A stretch of DNA of 64,000 nt, from assembly GCF_028554725.1 (NCBI RefSeq), contig NC_071671.1:65094001-65158000 (forward strand), written 5' to 3'. A program made the translations under genes and the position numbers. How positions within the stretch are numbered: the stretch's first letter is position 1; each line of letters opens with the position of its first letter. Origin of the DNA: Zeugodacus cucurbitae. Its lineage: Eukaryota; Arthropoda; Insecta; Diptera; Tephritidae. The notes under the pieces are model-generated. The model was not told where the DNA came from and made no database searches. It saw only the letters and a list, made by a program, of their open reading frames with translations. Shown here in pieces: positions 12,796 through 23,674 of the stretch.

Positions 12796-13009
12796 AAATT
12801 TGTTAAACTTAATTTTTAATAATTTAAATACTGAAGTGTATTATTAGTATTAGTCATTCCAAAATACCACGAACAAATAACACTTGTGAGAAAGCAATAA
12901 ACCGCAGACGCGCTACAAGCAACCGAGTGACATTAAGGCAGCACTACAAAGCAGGAAAAGAAGTGAAACATTTAGATTGAAAAATATATTTTAGCTGACC
13001 ACACTTATC
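12796..13009. other. 3' flank duplicated from the 18-kb DUF1091 gene
   Basis: Around 12900-13000 the text GTGACATTAAGGCAGCACTA and GAAAAATATATTTTAGCTGA matches 17808-17830 and 18003-18022, which lie downstream of the intact DUF1091 gene at 18052-18672. This shows that the neighbouring pseudogene was copied together with its 3' flank. Confidence 0.6.
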
Positions 13010-13310
13010 GCCGTTTGCAAATGATCACGAACAAACCGACCAGTATGCACAAATGTGATAGATAATAACCTCAAACCATGACTTCAAGGTCCAACCCGTA
13101 CGCTGGCAATGCATCCAACGCCAAGTGTAGCCCTCGAAAGTTGTTGTAATGTTTCGTAATCGAAAATGTAAGGCAAGTTGCAGGAGCAAAACTTGATTTT
13201 TATTCACCATGAATTGGCAGTCATTCAAATTGGTTAAGTTAAGCAGCACACAGTCCACAGGGGAATGCGACAATACTATGAGTATGATTTACGCTGAATA
13301 TTGCAACTCA
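13010..13310 (-). pseudogene. Degenerate DUF1091 pseudogene
   Basis: Read on the minus strand, a frame from about 13273 gives SPVDCVLLNLTNLNDCQFM, then NKNQVLLLQLAL. This aligns with RPVDFVLLNLTRLNGCQFM.NKDQVPFVQLVL in the intact gene at 18052-18672. Homology starts near 13310 (TTCAGCGTAAATC shared with 18390). After LRNITTT the frame shifts, and the rest of the homologous block (GGGCTACACTTGG..GGATGCATTGCCAGC) is read in another frame and hits a stop. The tight cysteine-rich HTCPY-like block of the family is lost. There is no first exon with a signal peptide. It is a dead partial duplicate. Confidence 0.8.
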
Positions 13311-13439
13311 TCTTTGAGCTTGTAGATTAAAGGTTCTCTAAAGTAAATTTATTTCTGAGAATGGCTTTGGCAGATTAGAATGATAAACTGCAAAAAATTT
13401 ACAGTATTATTTCAGACATTTTTATCAGAGACTTTTTAA

Positions 13440-13806
13440 GGGAACTTTGAATGAGACGACTAGTAAATAATTTCGAAGACCTACTTCGGTTGATTCATTC
13501 CCCCAACACAGTACAGGCCTTTGTCTTTAGACTTTCATGGTATCTGTTTAGTTCAATTTACTTTACTTTTCTCCTCTCTTAACTGTCTAAAAGTCTGGAA
13601 CAGCACAGCAAAATTGAGTCAATATGATAATTTCAATTCATAATTTTGTGCATCAAAAATAATTTTTGAATATCGATAATTTTATAAAACTTCCATGTTG
13701 AACTACAAACCGTAATCTTACTATATAACTTAAAGCCTCAAAAAAAAAAATATTCGTATATATACATAGTTCTCAAGCCACATGCTTACGAAAATAGTGC
13801 TAATAG
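13440..13806. other. Segment homologous to the upstream flank of the first prophenoloxidase gene
   Basis: Three stretches match 22.35-23.46 kb in the same order. GACCTACTTCGGT near 13478 matches GACCTACTTCGAT near 22379. CTTTGTCTTTAGACTTTCATGG near 13519 matches a near-identical run at 22935-22956. TAGTTCTCAAGCCACATGCTTA near 13768 matches TACAGTTCTCACGCTACACGC near 23420. It is a diverged segmental duplicate without a gene of its own. Confidence 0.65.
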
Positions 13807-13810
13807 AGCG

Positions 13811-14762
13811 AAATGCTCTTTCAGAGCCCTATGGAACCCATCAACACTTGTCGCGCCAATGGCAAGTGTATTTTCGAACTACCGGATTCGCATTATATGG
13901 AGTGCGATGGAGGCGTGAAGAAAATGCTGCAGGAACGCTATGCGAATAGCGAGTATATAAGGGTAAAATATACAAATATATATTATATGCAATTATATTT
14001 ATTAATGTACAATATTTACTCCCACATAGTTCACGCTGAATGAGCTGCCATCAAAGCCAGATCTATCCTTCGCTGCTAAATTGGGTATGAAGCAAAACTT
14101 TTCGCTATTCAATACACAGCATAAGGAAATTGCCGGCAAACTCATCCGATTGCTGATGGAAGCTGAGGATTTAGACCACTTTCTCAGCTTGTGTGTCTAT
14201 ATTAGGTAAAAACTCTTGGATTTTCTCATGCAAAGTATCTTTATAAGATTATTATATATTTTGCTTCACATACATCGCTTGAAAGCTATGCTCTTCCAGT
14301 ATTGTTACTCAGTTGCTTTACTGCATCGCTCGGAAACACGTGGCGTTTGGGTGCCACCAGTTGCCGAAATATTTCCAGCGAATTTTATTGAACCCTCAAC
14401 TTTTAAGGATATGCGTACGGCTTTAGAATTTTAAGGCAATAAAAAGGTAGGACCATAAAACTGATACATGTACTCTAAAATCGTTTTATGACTCAGTACA
14501 TTCGAACTATTTTATTGGCAGCTAAGTCCTTTAATAAGTCCCTGCTTTGATCTTCAAACAGAAATCGTAGATTTTTGCTTATCTACTAAAGCTCCTCACA
14601 CCACTCCCCTTAAAGTCATATTTTAATGTATTTTCCTCTGTGTAATTTAGTCCAAGTACCCCTAACTATTCCGCATCCTATCGCGATTTCGAACAACTTT
14701 TAGCATGTTTCCGTGAAGATATTGGTGTGAATATGCATCACTTACACCGGCATTTGGTTTGA
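13811..14762 (+). pseudogene. Truncated prophenoloxidase pseudogene
   Basis: This is a partial copy of the 27242-30057 gene, introns included, and is nearly identical in exons 1-3. Exon 1 remnant runs 13811-13962, lacking the start and first nine codons. Exon 2 is 14030-14205 and exon 3 is 14272-14446. The exon 3 acceptor AG has become AT at 14270-14271. Exon 3 has an in-frame TAA at 14432-14434 where the working gene has TTT AAA. Exon 4 starts near 14651 and is more diverged; the copper-A motif HHWHWHL has become HHLHRHL, and a TGA follows at 14760-14762. Homology ends there, so copper-B and the C-terminal domain are absent. Intron 3 is almost unchanged, so the copy arose at DNA level and fairly recently. 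It cannot encode an enzyme. Confidence 0.92.
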
Positions 14763-15987
14763 GGTGGACGTAATTGATGAAGGTGTCAATGTTTTACTAT
14801 AAATATGCTTTTCAGGGTACTTTCTGTGTAAAATTATCAAATCTTAATCTTAAGAAAAAGTAAAAAACTTATTGAATAAAAGTCTAAAGTGTTAAACCTA
14901 TATCATTTTATATAACTAAGCCAGAAGTAGGGACTAAGAAATTTATTGGAGACATTTTGGTTGGGATCAGCCAGTATGAAAATAAAAAAAATTAAAAAAA
15001 AAAAATTATTCTAAAGTCACCCAGAAGGATTTCTGCACTAGACACTACCAACTGCACACCCAATATGGCTTTCACATACTCTAAACTTTTTCTATCCTAG
15101 CATTTTAATACAACAACAATGTATGCCTTTTCACCTGACTTAGCATGTATTCCACATCTGGCCCCTTAATGTAACATCTGAACAGTTTTTTTATTATTCA
15201 AATACTACTTTCCATTAGGAACGAAACTGACGTAAAATTTCAAAATATTTTCGCATTCATACTGTACATAAGTGCATATACAGTAAGGAGCGCCAAGAGA
15301 GTTTGTAATTTTTTCGTAAAAAGCGTAAGCCATAATAACTAGTGTTGTTGTTGTCATGGTAAACACACTAAACCTGGTACAACAGGTATTAAATGTGAAC
15401 GTAAGCGAAGAGTCGTAAACCGACTAAAGTAGTAAGGCAGCTCAGCTATAAAAGAATGTTGTTTGCAGTTAAGAGAGGCCAATTTGTAGTACTTATGTTG
15501 TTGTTTTGTAGTTTCAGCGATGATACGCTCGGCTTTAATATGCGCTCGTTTATGGCAGTCGCTGATGTGCGTTGAACACAATACTCTTTATGCGTATGAA
15601 TAATAAATAATATTTCTGTTGACACAGCGCTTTCGAAGTGGTTGTACTTTCAGAAGGGTTTCAAGATGCTCAGATTAGCATTAATTTGAGAATATTTTTC
15701 GAAATGTGAAAGATATTTCTATGCTTATTTATTATTACCTTTCTTCAATATGAAAAATGTATATTTGAAATCACATATTCCCGAAGAGTAACTATGTGGT
15801 TGAAGAAGTTGGCTAGTTCCACACTAAATCTAAACCAAGTTAGGTTAGGACTATAGATATTTAAACTCCATCTATAAGGTTTACCTTCATTTCATTCGTC
15901 CGTCTATAACGAAGTCTCTCAGGATCTTCGTGTTCTACAATTCATGCCGACAGTGTAAATTAAACACTCGTTTTACCAATACTTCCA
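14763..15987. other. Non-coding stretch
   Basis: I see no gene or clear element. A minus-strand open frame of 75 residues at 15354-15581 has no recognisable features. A poly(A)-rich run lies near 14986-15006. Confidence 0.45.
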
Positions 15988-15993
15988 TTTATT
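15988..15993 (-). terminator. Poly(A) signal of DUF1091 gene A
   Basis: AATAAA on the minus strand lies about 65 bases beyond the stop codon of the DUF1091 gene at 16058-16685, within AATAAATGG. Confidence 0.55.
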
Positions 15994-16057
15994 ATAAAGA
16001 AAATAAAGTCACAAGACATTTGTAAAGTTTCCTAATTCAAGCTCCCCGCTTTGTCGC

Positions 16058-16685
16058 TCATCCACTGCGTCGCAACTGTATGCGACTGTCAATGAAGAAC
16101 GAAAAAAGCTTCGAACGTTCATACATGAAATCGACCCACAACTTCATATCGGTATCGAATGATAGCGCCGGCATTGCATCCAAATTCAGACGCAATCCAC
16201 GAAAGTAATACAGCGTGCCACGTTTGTAGGGACAACCCTGCATAAAGTTGCTGACACGTTCCAATGAGCTCAGTAAAATCTTTAGAAACGGCACTTGATT
16301 CTTATTCTCCATGAACTGACAACCATTTAAGCGGGTTAAATTGAGCAGCACAAAGTCGACAGGGCGACGCGGCAAAACAATCAGAAAGTTCATGCTGAAA
16401 TGTTTTAAGTCCTTTTTGAATACAACCTCCGTAGTGAGACTGCTGCGCTTCGTATTTTTGCTTATGGAGCACTGCAATTTGGCGACGAAGTTCTTCGGGT
16501 CATATACGGTGCAATTAAACTCAGTGTAGGTGAGCTCGAAGTTGCTCTGCAAAGCAATTGCAACGGTAAATATGAAGAGTAATCAATATCGCTTTAGCTC
16601 GACTCACCTTAGCTTGCACTTTTTGCAATTCGCTTTCCAGCAAAATAACTGTTAATATGAGTCTCAGTATTTGTGTGTAACGCAT
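16058..16685 (-). CDS. DUF1091 family secreted protein, gene A
   Basis: There are two exons on the minus strand: 16685-16608 (26 codons, ATG at 16685-16683) and 16546-16058 (163 codons including TGA). They are joined across a 61-base intron with AAG|GTGAGT donor and TTTGCAG acceptor, giving 188 residues. Residues 1-25 form a signal peptide with a hydrophobic core (ILRLILTVILL). The mature part has the DUF1091 layout: a cysteine in FNCTVYD, a cysteine in AKLQCSIS, then RPVDFVLLNLTRLNGCQF, then FMQGCPYKRGTLYYFRGL, and a basic C-terminus. Proteins of this family are small, secreted, MD-2-like fly proteins of mostly unknown role; some act in chemosensation. The closest relative in the window is the gene at 18052-18672, same strand and same exon structure. 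Function is not determinable from sequence. Confidence 0.88.
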
Positions 16686-17926
16686 CTTATTCACATGCGT
16701 GTTTGAATAGAAATATTTTCAATTTTGACTAATTCTGCTATTTTCATATTATATATTTGATATTCTGATTTTGTAATTAGTCTAACCATTAGTTCGTAAT
16801 GGCTTGTTATAAATTTATAACAAATTAAGCACAAACAATGGAAACTACCGATCATTACAATGTTAACCGTAATTTTAAAACATTACAATAACAGGGTGTA
16901 TTGTAATTAGTACGACATATGAAAATATCTAGAAACACATGAGCTTAATTCAAGTTTAGGCCTGCTACCTACTGATGGAGCTCGATTATAGAGAACAAGC
17001 CTGAGCCCATTTTGCATGATCTCTGTGCACTGTTAGTGGAAGAGAAGGAAAATATATATGGTTTTCCGTACTACAACCTTAAAAAACTCTACCTCTATTA
17101 TTTTATATTCAAGACTTGGTCAACACTTTTCCCTGAGGTCAACTGTTCTACTGACAAAAAGAATCGGTTCCTGAAAATTAAGGAAACCTTCATATTTCGA
17201 CGAAACATTTTGTGCCCATCATGAAACTGCTAAGGCGATTAAGTTTGTATTGGTGGCAACCGGACAATCTTCAAATAAAACCGCTATTCCAAAGGAGACA
17301 CACTTTATCGAACCAATAAAGTTCATTAATCACACAAATTAGAAGGCCCGGACAACCACTAATTTACCAAAGATGGAGCAAAGATGCTGACCTTATGTGG
17401 AACTGTCATTTACTCCAAATCCTGTGAAAATAAGAAGCGAAGAAAATAAGAAAAGAAGCATTGCCGTATCTTGAAAGTTCAACGACTTCAGTGATTTCGC
17501 TTTGATCAATAATCTAAAGATTCCAAATAATGTATACAGCGAAACTCCTAATACATGTGTTGAGGGGTTCTCTGAAAGAAGGAAACTATATCATATTGAA
17601 TATATTTATGTTTTTCAGTTAAATTGAGCAATCTTGCAACCTTATTTAAAAAAAAAAAAGAATAAAGCAAATATAACCTCTTTATAAATTTACTAAAAGT
17701 ATATAAATATGCGGCGAAAATTCAACGAACAAACAATACTGGCGAGAAGACAACAAACTTTTGCAGATAAAATGCCGAAACCGCAGAGGCATTACAAAGC
17801 ACATGGGTGACATTAAGGCAGCACTACCAAGCAGAAAATCTGAAATAACACCCAAACTCCGACCTGGATTATTTATAAGGTATACTGCAGATATGTAAGG
17901 CAAGAAAGAGTGAAAGTGACCTGTAT
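16686..17926. other. Spacer between the two DUF1091 genes
   Basis: I see no additional gene. The open frames around 17012-17224 (plus) and 17682-17903 (minus) have no recognisable features. The segment from about 17720 is the 3' flank of gene B, and it was copied to 12.88-13.0 kb along with the pseudogene. Confidence 0.45.
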
Positions 17927-17932
17927 TTTATT
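17927..17932 (-). terminator. Poly(A) signal of DUF1091 gene B
   Basis: AATAAA on the minus strand (in AATATAATAAAATACAGG) lies about 120 bases beyond the stop of gene B. It is the first good signal in that direction. Confidence 0.45.
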
Positions 17933-18051
17933 ATATTATATAACAAAGTAATTCGTACAAGTGATTTCTAAAATATAAGAATGCATATTATAACTTTAAC
18001 TGGAAAAATATATTTTTAGCTGACAATCGTTAAATACCCTCTCCCCCTCAA

Positions 18052-18672
18052 CTAACCATTCCTGCGCATTTGAATGCGACTGTTCACGAATATACCAAAT
18101 AGTAGATCGCCCTCGTGAAAAACGTCAAGCCACGTCTTCATATCCGTGTCGAACGCGAAAGCTGGCAAGGCATCCAAATCCATGCGTAACCCCCGAAAAT
18201 AATACAGGGTGTTACGCTTGTAGGGACAACCCTGCATTAAGTTGCTGTAACGTTTCATTGAGTTAAGCACAAGTTGCACAAACGGCACTTGATCTTTGTT
18301 CGCCATAAATTGACAACCATTCAAACGGGTTAAGTTGAGCAGCACAAAGTCGACAGGGCGTCGTGGTAATACAATGTGCAGATTTACGCTGAATCGTTTG
18401 ATATCCTTTTTGTATTGCATTTCCGCGGAGATGCTGCTGCGCTTCGTGTTTTTGCTTATATAACAGGATAATTTGGCAACGTAACCTTTTGGATCGTGTT
18501 TGGTACAGTTAAACTCCGAGTAGGTGATCTCAAAGTTGCTCTGCAAGAAATTTATAGTAGATCAATATTTGGGAAATTCAATAAATATAAAACAAACCTT
18601 CGAGAACACATTTTGTAGGTTATGTACAAGTAAAATAGTGAGTACTTGATATATAAATAGTGAGAACTTCAT
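18052..18672 (-). CDS. DUF1091 family secreted protein, gene B
   Basis: There are two exons on the minus strand: 18672-18598 (25 codons from ATG) and 18540-18052 (163 codons including TAG). A 57-base intron with AAG|GTTTGT donor and TTCTTGCAG acceptor gives 187 residues. The first exon encodes a signal peptide with a hydrophobic run (LFIYQVLTILLV). The mature part shows FNCTKHDPKGYVAKLSCYIS, then RPVDFVLLNLTRLNGCQF, then LMQGCPYKRNTLYYFRGL. All cysteines match gene A. The two proteins align along their whole length with the intron at the same place, so they are tandem duplicates. A secreted lipid- or ligand-binding-like role is known for some family members, but the function here is unknown. 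A dead partial third copy lies at 13010-13310. Confidence 0.88.
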
Positions 18673-20999
18673 CTCGGTTCGGCAGCTAATGAGTGGAATA
18701 TTTCGTTGTCATTTAACCTTAACAAACGTACTGATGCGATGTTGATAATTATACTGCTGACTTTTCTAATTGCCAAAATCTAATTGTGAAATCAGACAGT
18801 CAGTACAAAAAAAATAGAACCGATAACTACATTATAATTATGTGCAAAACAAGCATTAGCTCCATATTTATGTAATATTGATCATAACAACCGTATGAGT
18901 TGAGTGTATGACTGATATACGAAAAGACGTGAGCTCGAATCCAGAAAGAGATGAACTCTAACATTTATATATAGGTCCTCAGCAGACAATGACAACAAGT
19001 GGCGTGCAAGAAAAATATTCACTTAAGATCGATACAGCGAATCAATGAAGTGACCTAACTGGCCAAATAAATAAATCAATTCTATACATCGATTTGAACC
19101 TCACGCTCTTTTCTGCACGTGAAAATAAAAATGAAACACAGTCGAATTCAATACTTAATAGCTATTTTGTCTCCATAGGATTACGCCAGTAAGTTTATAT
19201 TGGCAAAAGTGGTTTGTTCGATGCGCCACTCTCCAAGTTTCTATTCATTAAAACTCTTTCTCTTTTTCCCTTTCTCTCTCCCTCTCTCTCTCCCTCTCTT
19301 CCTCTCTCTTTCTTTCTCTCCCTTTCCTCACCCTCTAACTGTTTGTAATTCATATATTCCGCTCATTCACGAATCAAATTTCAGAATATGTATAATCATC
19401 ATTTGAATATTGAAATTGAATAGTGTATTATACTCCTAAAAGAGAAAGATGTACAATATCATTGAAAAGCCTGTGTTCTACATACATACATTTTCACTTG
19501 CACACGCTTCCGTATCCATGTAGATTTGTACACATGTCACCTAGTATCCATCGCCAACAACAACAGCTAACAGCAATTCGTTGCGGTTAAATGCAATGAC
19601 TGACCAAAATCACAGGAACAACCTGTCAATCTGGCGACGTGGCATGCTGACCAGCATATTGATTTGATGCCAACTGGATTCTTAATAATCCCATTGAATT
19701 GAATTTGAATATAGAAGATACGCATACGATAAAGTAGACGAGAATTTGGGCAACTCTCAGCAAATGCAATTGATTTTTGAACAACAACAAATAAACTCGT
19801 TTCGAAATGAATTCAAAGTGTCTTTGGAAGCTTGTGATTGCAAAGTTAGATTGCTGTGATTGTCATTTTTTTAGTATAACTATAGCTATAACTAAGTATG
19901 AGATCAATCCTGAATCTAACTCAACCCTCATGCTCGCGCGTTAAATTTAGAATTTCTGGAGAAAGATCTTGAACAGCCAATCCTGAAGCTTCAACTCAGA
20001 AGGTTTTTGTGACTAGTAAATCACAATCAGAAAAGAATCAAAATTAAGTTTTCCTCTTTAATTTCTGTTATAAGATCACCTTGGTGAACCCATAACATCT
20101 ATATCTTATGATCCTTCAGTGAGAATGATATCAAACGTCTTCAATGACAGAAAACGAATTTTTATTTTCAACAACTACAATTTACGATCTAATGATGTAT
20201 GATTTCATGATGTCTTCACCCAAAAGTCACTTCAGCTTTAGCTTTGCGATTACACAAACCCAACACAAAATATCAAAAGCCACTCGAAAGAGACATCAAA
20301 GAATAAAAGAGATCAAATCAAAGCCGGCAAACTGCAGTTGATTCGGCTGAAAGTCCACAAATGACAAATAGTGCTCAAAAGATATATCACACAGCAAACT
20401 ATGCGGTCATTTGAAGACACGCAAGAGAATTTCACTGCAATGTAGTTCAATACAGTGTATGCTTCAATTTTTCATTCACTATTTTCTACTTGAAAATGCC
20501 AGCGCAGAGAAGACAAACTGCAAGTGAAGGCAAAGCGAGTGAAAGAAGAGTGTTGTGCAAGCAGTGGACTCCTGCGATAAAAAGAGCAACTTGAGAATTC
20601 AAAACGCTTGAAGTTTTTTGCGTAATACCGCAAAGAAATTGAAAAGTCGGACACATATATATGTACAAATATATGTATGGTAGTCTTCAGTTACTGGATG
20701 AAGGCATGCAATTTTATGTTTTCCGAATTTCTTCACTGCTTGCCCATTTTTCGCTCACTTTAGTTTGCTAGCCAACTATCATGATACTCGTAGCTAAGTA
20801 ATAAGGTTGTCTACGTCAAAGAATGCTGCAAAAAACTCAACCCTGCACCGCCCACTTTACGCAAACAATTCACTTTAGTGCGAAGACGTCTCAATTTGGT
20901 AAATTGCAGCGACGCCCAGTTAAAGGCAGGAAAGGGGAACTGCTGTAGTTGAGTACAGCAGGAGTTGACTATATAATATTACATGCTTTCTTGCATATA
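18673..20999. other. Non-coding stretch with pyrimidine tract
   Basis: I see no supportable gene. A CT-rich microsatellite of about 75 bases lies at 19254-19328. The open frames near 20144-20341 and 20472-20668 are short and unrecognised. Confidence 0.45.
19254..19328. repeat. CT-rich microsatellite
   Basis: The stretch is almost pure C and T on the plus strand, made of CTCTCT and TTTC units. The open frame through it is compositional. Confidence 0.8.
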
Positions 21000-21277
21000 T
21001 TAGGGTGGTACTTAAAGGTGAGAGAATTTTGGACAATTATAAAAAAAAAACATAAGACTATAATTTTATAGTGGCCGATATCACATATAAACTAAATCGG
21101 ATTTATTCGAGTCACAGAGTTGTCAAAGTTTAGATTGTGGAGACTCAATATTTATCACAAGATAATTAATGTTTTGACTCTTCTTAGTAGAAAATAAGTT
21201 TTGTCACACTTTTTGAGCCTCCAATTTTGTCAGATTACTTCTTTAGAAAATCTTTAACTTTTTAAGTACACCCCTAA
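21000..21277. mobile_element. Small inverted-repeat element (MITE-like), TTAGGGTGG family
   Basis: The left end reads TTAGGGTGGTACTTAA, and the right end, reverse complemented, reads TTAGGGGTGTACTTAA. TA lies directly outside both ends (20998-20999 and 21278-21279), which fits a TA target duplication. The 278-base body is AT-rich and has no reading frame. A related element occupies 33137-33433, and a third end lies near 36055. Confidence 0.65.
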
Positions 21278-22500
21278 TAAGCGGTCGCACCGACCATCTT
21301 CATTAGCAGCATCTTGCGCTTGGGCGACAATTACCTGTTAGCATTCTTCATTAACGCTAACACAGTTATGTGGCATTAACATTAGCACTTTATTAATGTC
21401 ATTGCCATTAATAAAATTTTCATTAAGGTGTGATATGCAATTTGCTGTGGGTTGGCGCAATATGTCACAGCTGCTACGCTTTGTTTTATTACCACTGCCC
21501 ACTTGGCTGCCGTTAGCAGCTGTCAAATTGTTGTTGTCAACGCACTTATGTTTCGCTGACACAGCATGCGACTATAAAGTTGGCCGCCGCGCTAATCTCA
21601 CAATTGTGCGAACATCGTCGAGACGTCTAAATCATAAAGGGCTGCAGATTAACAATTTGTTAAAGGTGACCTTAATCATCGTAATGGGGACGTCTTGCAT
21701 ATTAAGAGGTCACAAACTGGTGTAAATAATTATAACTGCATAATTTTTTTGTTGTGGTTATAATTATATTGGAAGACTGGGATAGACAGTGTAGAGGCTG
21801 GAGACTTTGTGGCCGATATAGCACACATTATTTTCAAAAATTTTCAGGGCATTCTTTCGAAGAATAGAAAGAAACCTAAACACGGTGGTTTTCACGGGCA
21901 GCTTCCTTAAAAGGCAAGGGCTCATTGGAATACTGAACCTTTCAGGGGATTTTATTACAAACTATTTGAACAGTTTTTGGATCAACCCGGATCCTTTTAT
22001 CCTGCAATGCTCTATTTCGATCCCCTCAGAGATGAGAAAGCTCTTTAGCAGGTTATCCATAAACTTTGACGTCCCCTACAATTTCCTATAAGTATATTTG
22101 TATTCTGTACTAATTGCGGTTTGTTGTTGGACTCTTTCAAAAAAAGGTCGAAAAAAGAAATGAGTTGGATATTCCTTTCAAGTCGAAATATACTTAAGAA
22201 TTATATCGAACTTCTACCGAGACAACGATGGTTCTCTGAGACGTTTATTTTTGGAAATGATCTCCGAGAAGCTATGGAATTTCATAGTAAATCAGCTTAA
22301 GATTTGGTTTAAGACTCCTTATAAACGGACTTTAAAGAGAGAGGCTTTCATTGTGACTACTAGTAGAAAATTCTAAAGACCTACTTCGATAGAGGCCAGT
22401 TGAAACCTTCAGAAGAGCTCCATTAAGCAAGACATTTTTTCATTCCCTAACTTCCTCCTGAATAAAATTCTTTCGAAAAAACACTCTCTTTAGCTGACTT
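21278..22500. other. Non-coding stretch
   Basis: Open frames on both strands near 21338-21725 overlap and have no recognisable features. From about 22340 the sequence begins to match 13.44 kb (see the duplicated flank). Confidence 0.4.
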
Positions 22501-22502
22501 AC

Positions 22503-22693
22503 CTTTTCAAATGCTCCTGGGAGACGGTGAGTTCCACGTAACCTCTCCAATGGAGCGCCTTTTTGTCAACTCGGATAACTAAAGAAAATTGTGTGTCAAA
22601 TACCCGCACGTTTTCACAGCCATTCTTAAATGAAAGGAAGTTGTAAAGCACACTGGTAAACTCAATTGGTGCACGTAATTTGAAACGGCGCAT
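22503..22693 (-). CDS. Unassigned candidate first coding exon
   Basis: On the minus strand an ATG at 22693-22691 opens a frame of 63 codons ending at a textbook splice donor, GAAAAG|GTAAGTCAG, at 22503/22502. The peptide starts MRRFKLRAPIEFTSVLYNFL and includes FKNGCENVRVFDTQFSL and HWRGYVELTVSQEHLK. I do not recognise it. A distant DUF1091 relation is possible, given the neighbouring genes and an FKNGCEN segment like the FxGC of that family, but this is speculative. I found no convincing second exon between 21.3 and 22.5 kb, so it may be a gene remnant or a chance frame. Confidence 0.3.
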
Positions 22694-23574
22694 GTGGCAA
22701 TAACGGCAACTGGTCGTGGCAAGCGACAAGTAATGTTGGCGATTGTTCTTTGAAGCGACCAGACTGCTCAGTTACGGTATTTTGTGAATAAAATGCAACA
22801 ACAAATTATTATGTGTAACTATGTTAAGATGGGAATTTATTGTAAGTGCTACTCTCCTTTCAGCTAACCAAAGCTAACTACAATAGAAGGAGCACAAGCG
22901 CTTCCGTCATGTCGACGTTTCGTCCTAACACAGCTTTTGTCTTTGGACTTTCTTGGTATTCGTTACTCAACTTCTCTCCTTTCAATATCTCCAGCTATAC
23001 CATCGTCATTGTTTTAATGATAATGTAAAATTAATTGTCTCAATTATGCTGAGTGACACCCTACAAATTGTTGCTATTGTTGTAGCACTTCACGAGAACA
23101 GATAATTGAGCATTCCGATTACAAAACTGTGAACATTTAGAGAATTGATTAATCTTTGCCGGGAATAGAGAGGAGTGAGAATTTTAAAAGAGTTTATAGA
23201 ATACTTATTAAGCTTTTAAATGTAAATAAGTTAAAATAGACAACGCAGTTCTCCAAGTGACATCAACGAAAGGTTTGAGGCTAAATGAAAACTTTCAAAT
23301 TCAAATTCGTCGTACAATGAGTTTTTAAAATATTTTTTGATTATCTACAATTTTTTTACAAACTGCAAACCGAAATCCGATTGCATAATCTAAAACCGCA
23401 AAAACACTATCTACATATACAGTTCTCACGCTACACGCTTACTAAAATAGCGCTTGCGGTTTTCAAGGTTGCATATCGTATCAGCAGGAATATGATAAAA
23501 CTATGCAGCTATTGAAAAACTGCACAGACAACAACAAATTATAACAGATAATACGAGCGCGTTTATTTCCAAAC
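22694..23574. other. Upstream region of the first prophenoloxidase gene
   Basis: No gene is seen. Parts at about 22935-22960 and 23370-23460 are duplicated at 13.5-13.8 kb in front of the prophenoloxidase pseudogene. Regulatory sites for the gene at 23675 probably lie here, but I cannot identify individual sites. Confidence 0.45.
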
Positions 23575-23576
23575 GG

Positions 23577-23612
23577 TATAAAAGAGTTTGGCATTGAAAG
23601 CATTTTCACAGT
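23577..23612 (+). promoter_or_regulatory. TATA-box promoter of the first prophenoloxidase gene
   Basis: TATAAAAG lies at 23577-23584. About 30 bases on, near 23605-23612, is TTCACAGTC, an acceptable insect initiator. This predicts a 5' leader of about 65 bases before the ATG at 23675. Confidence 0.65.
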
Positions 23613-23674
23613 CGTTTCGACACAACCCCACACAGTTTAACTTCTAATACTTGCAGTCCGCTCCTGCTATCAAC

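Noticed and set aside
18930..18946. Possible tRNA B box GAGCTCGAATCC
   Set aside because: I could not find an acceptor-stem pairing or an A box upstream, so no tRNA is supported.
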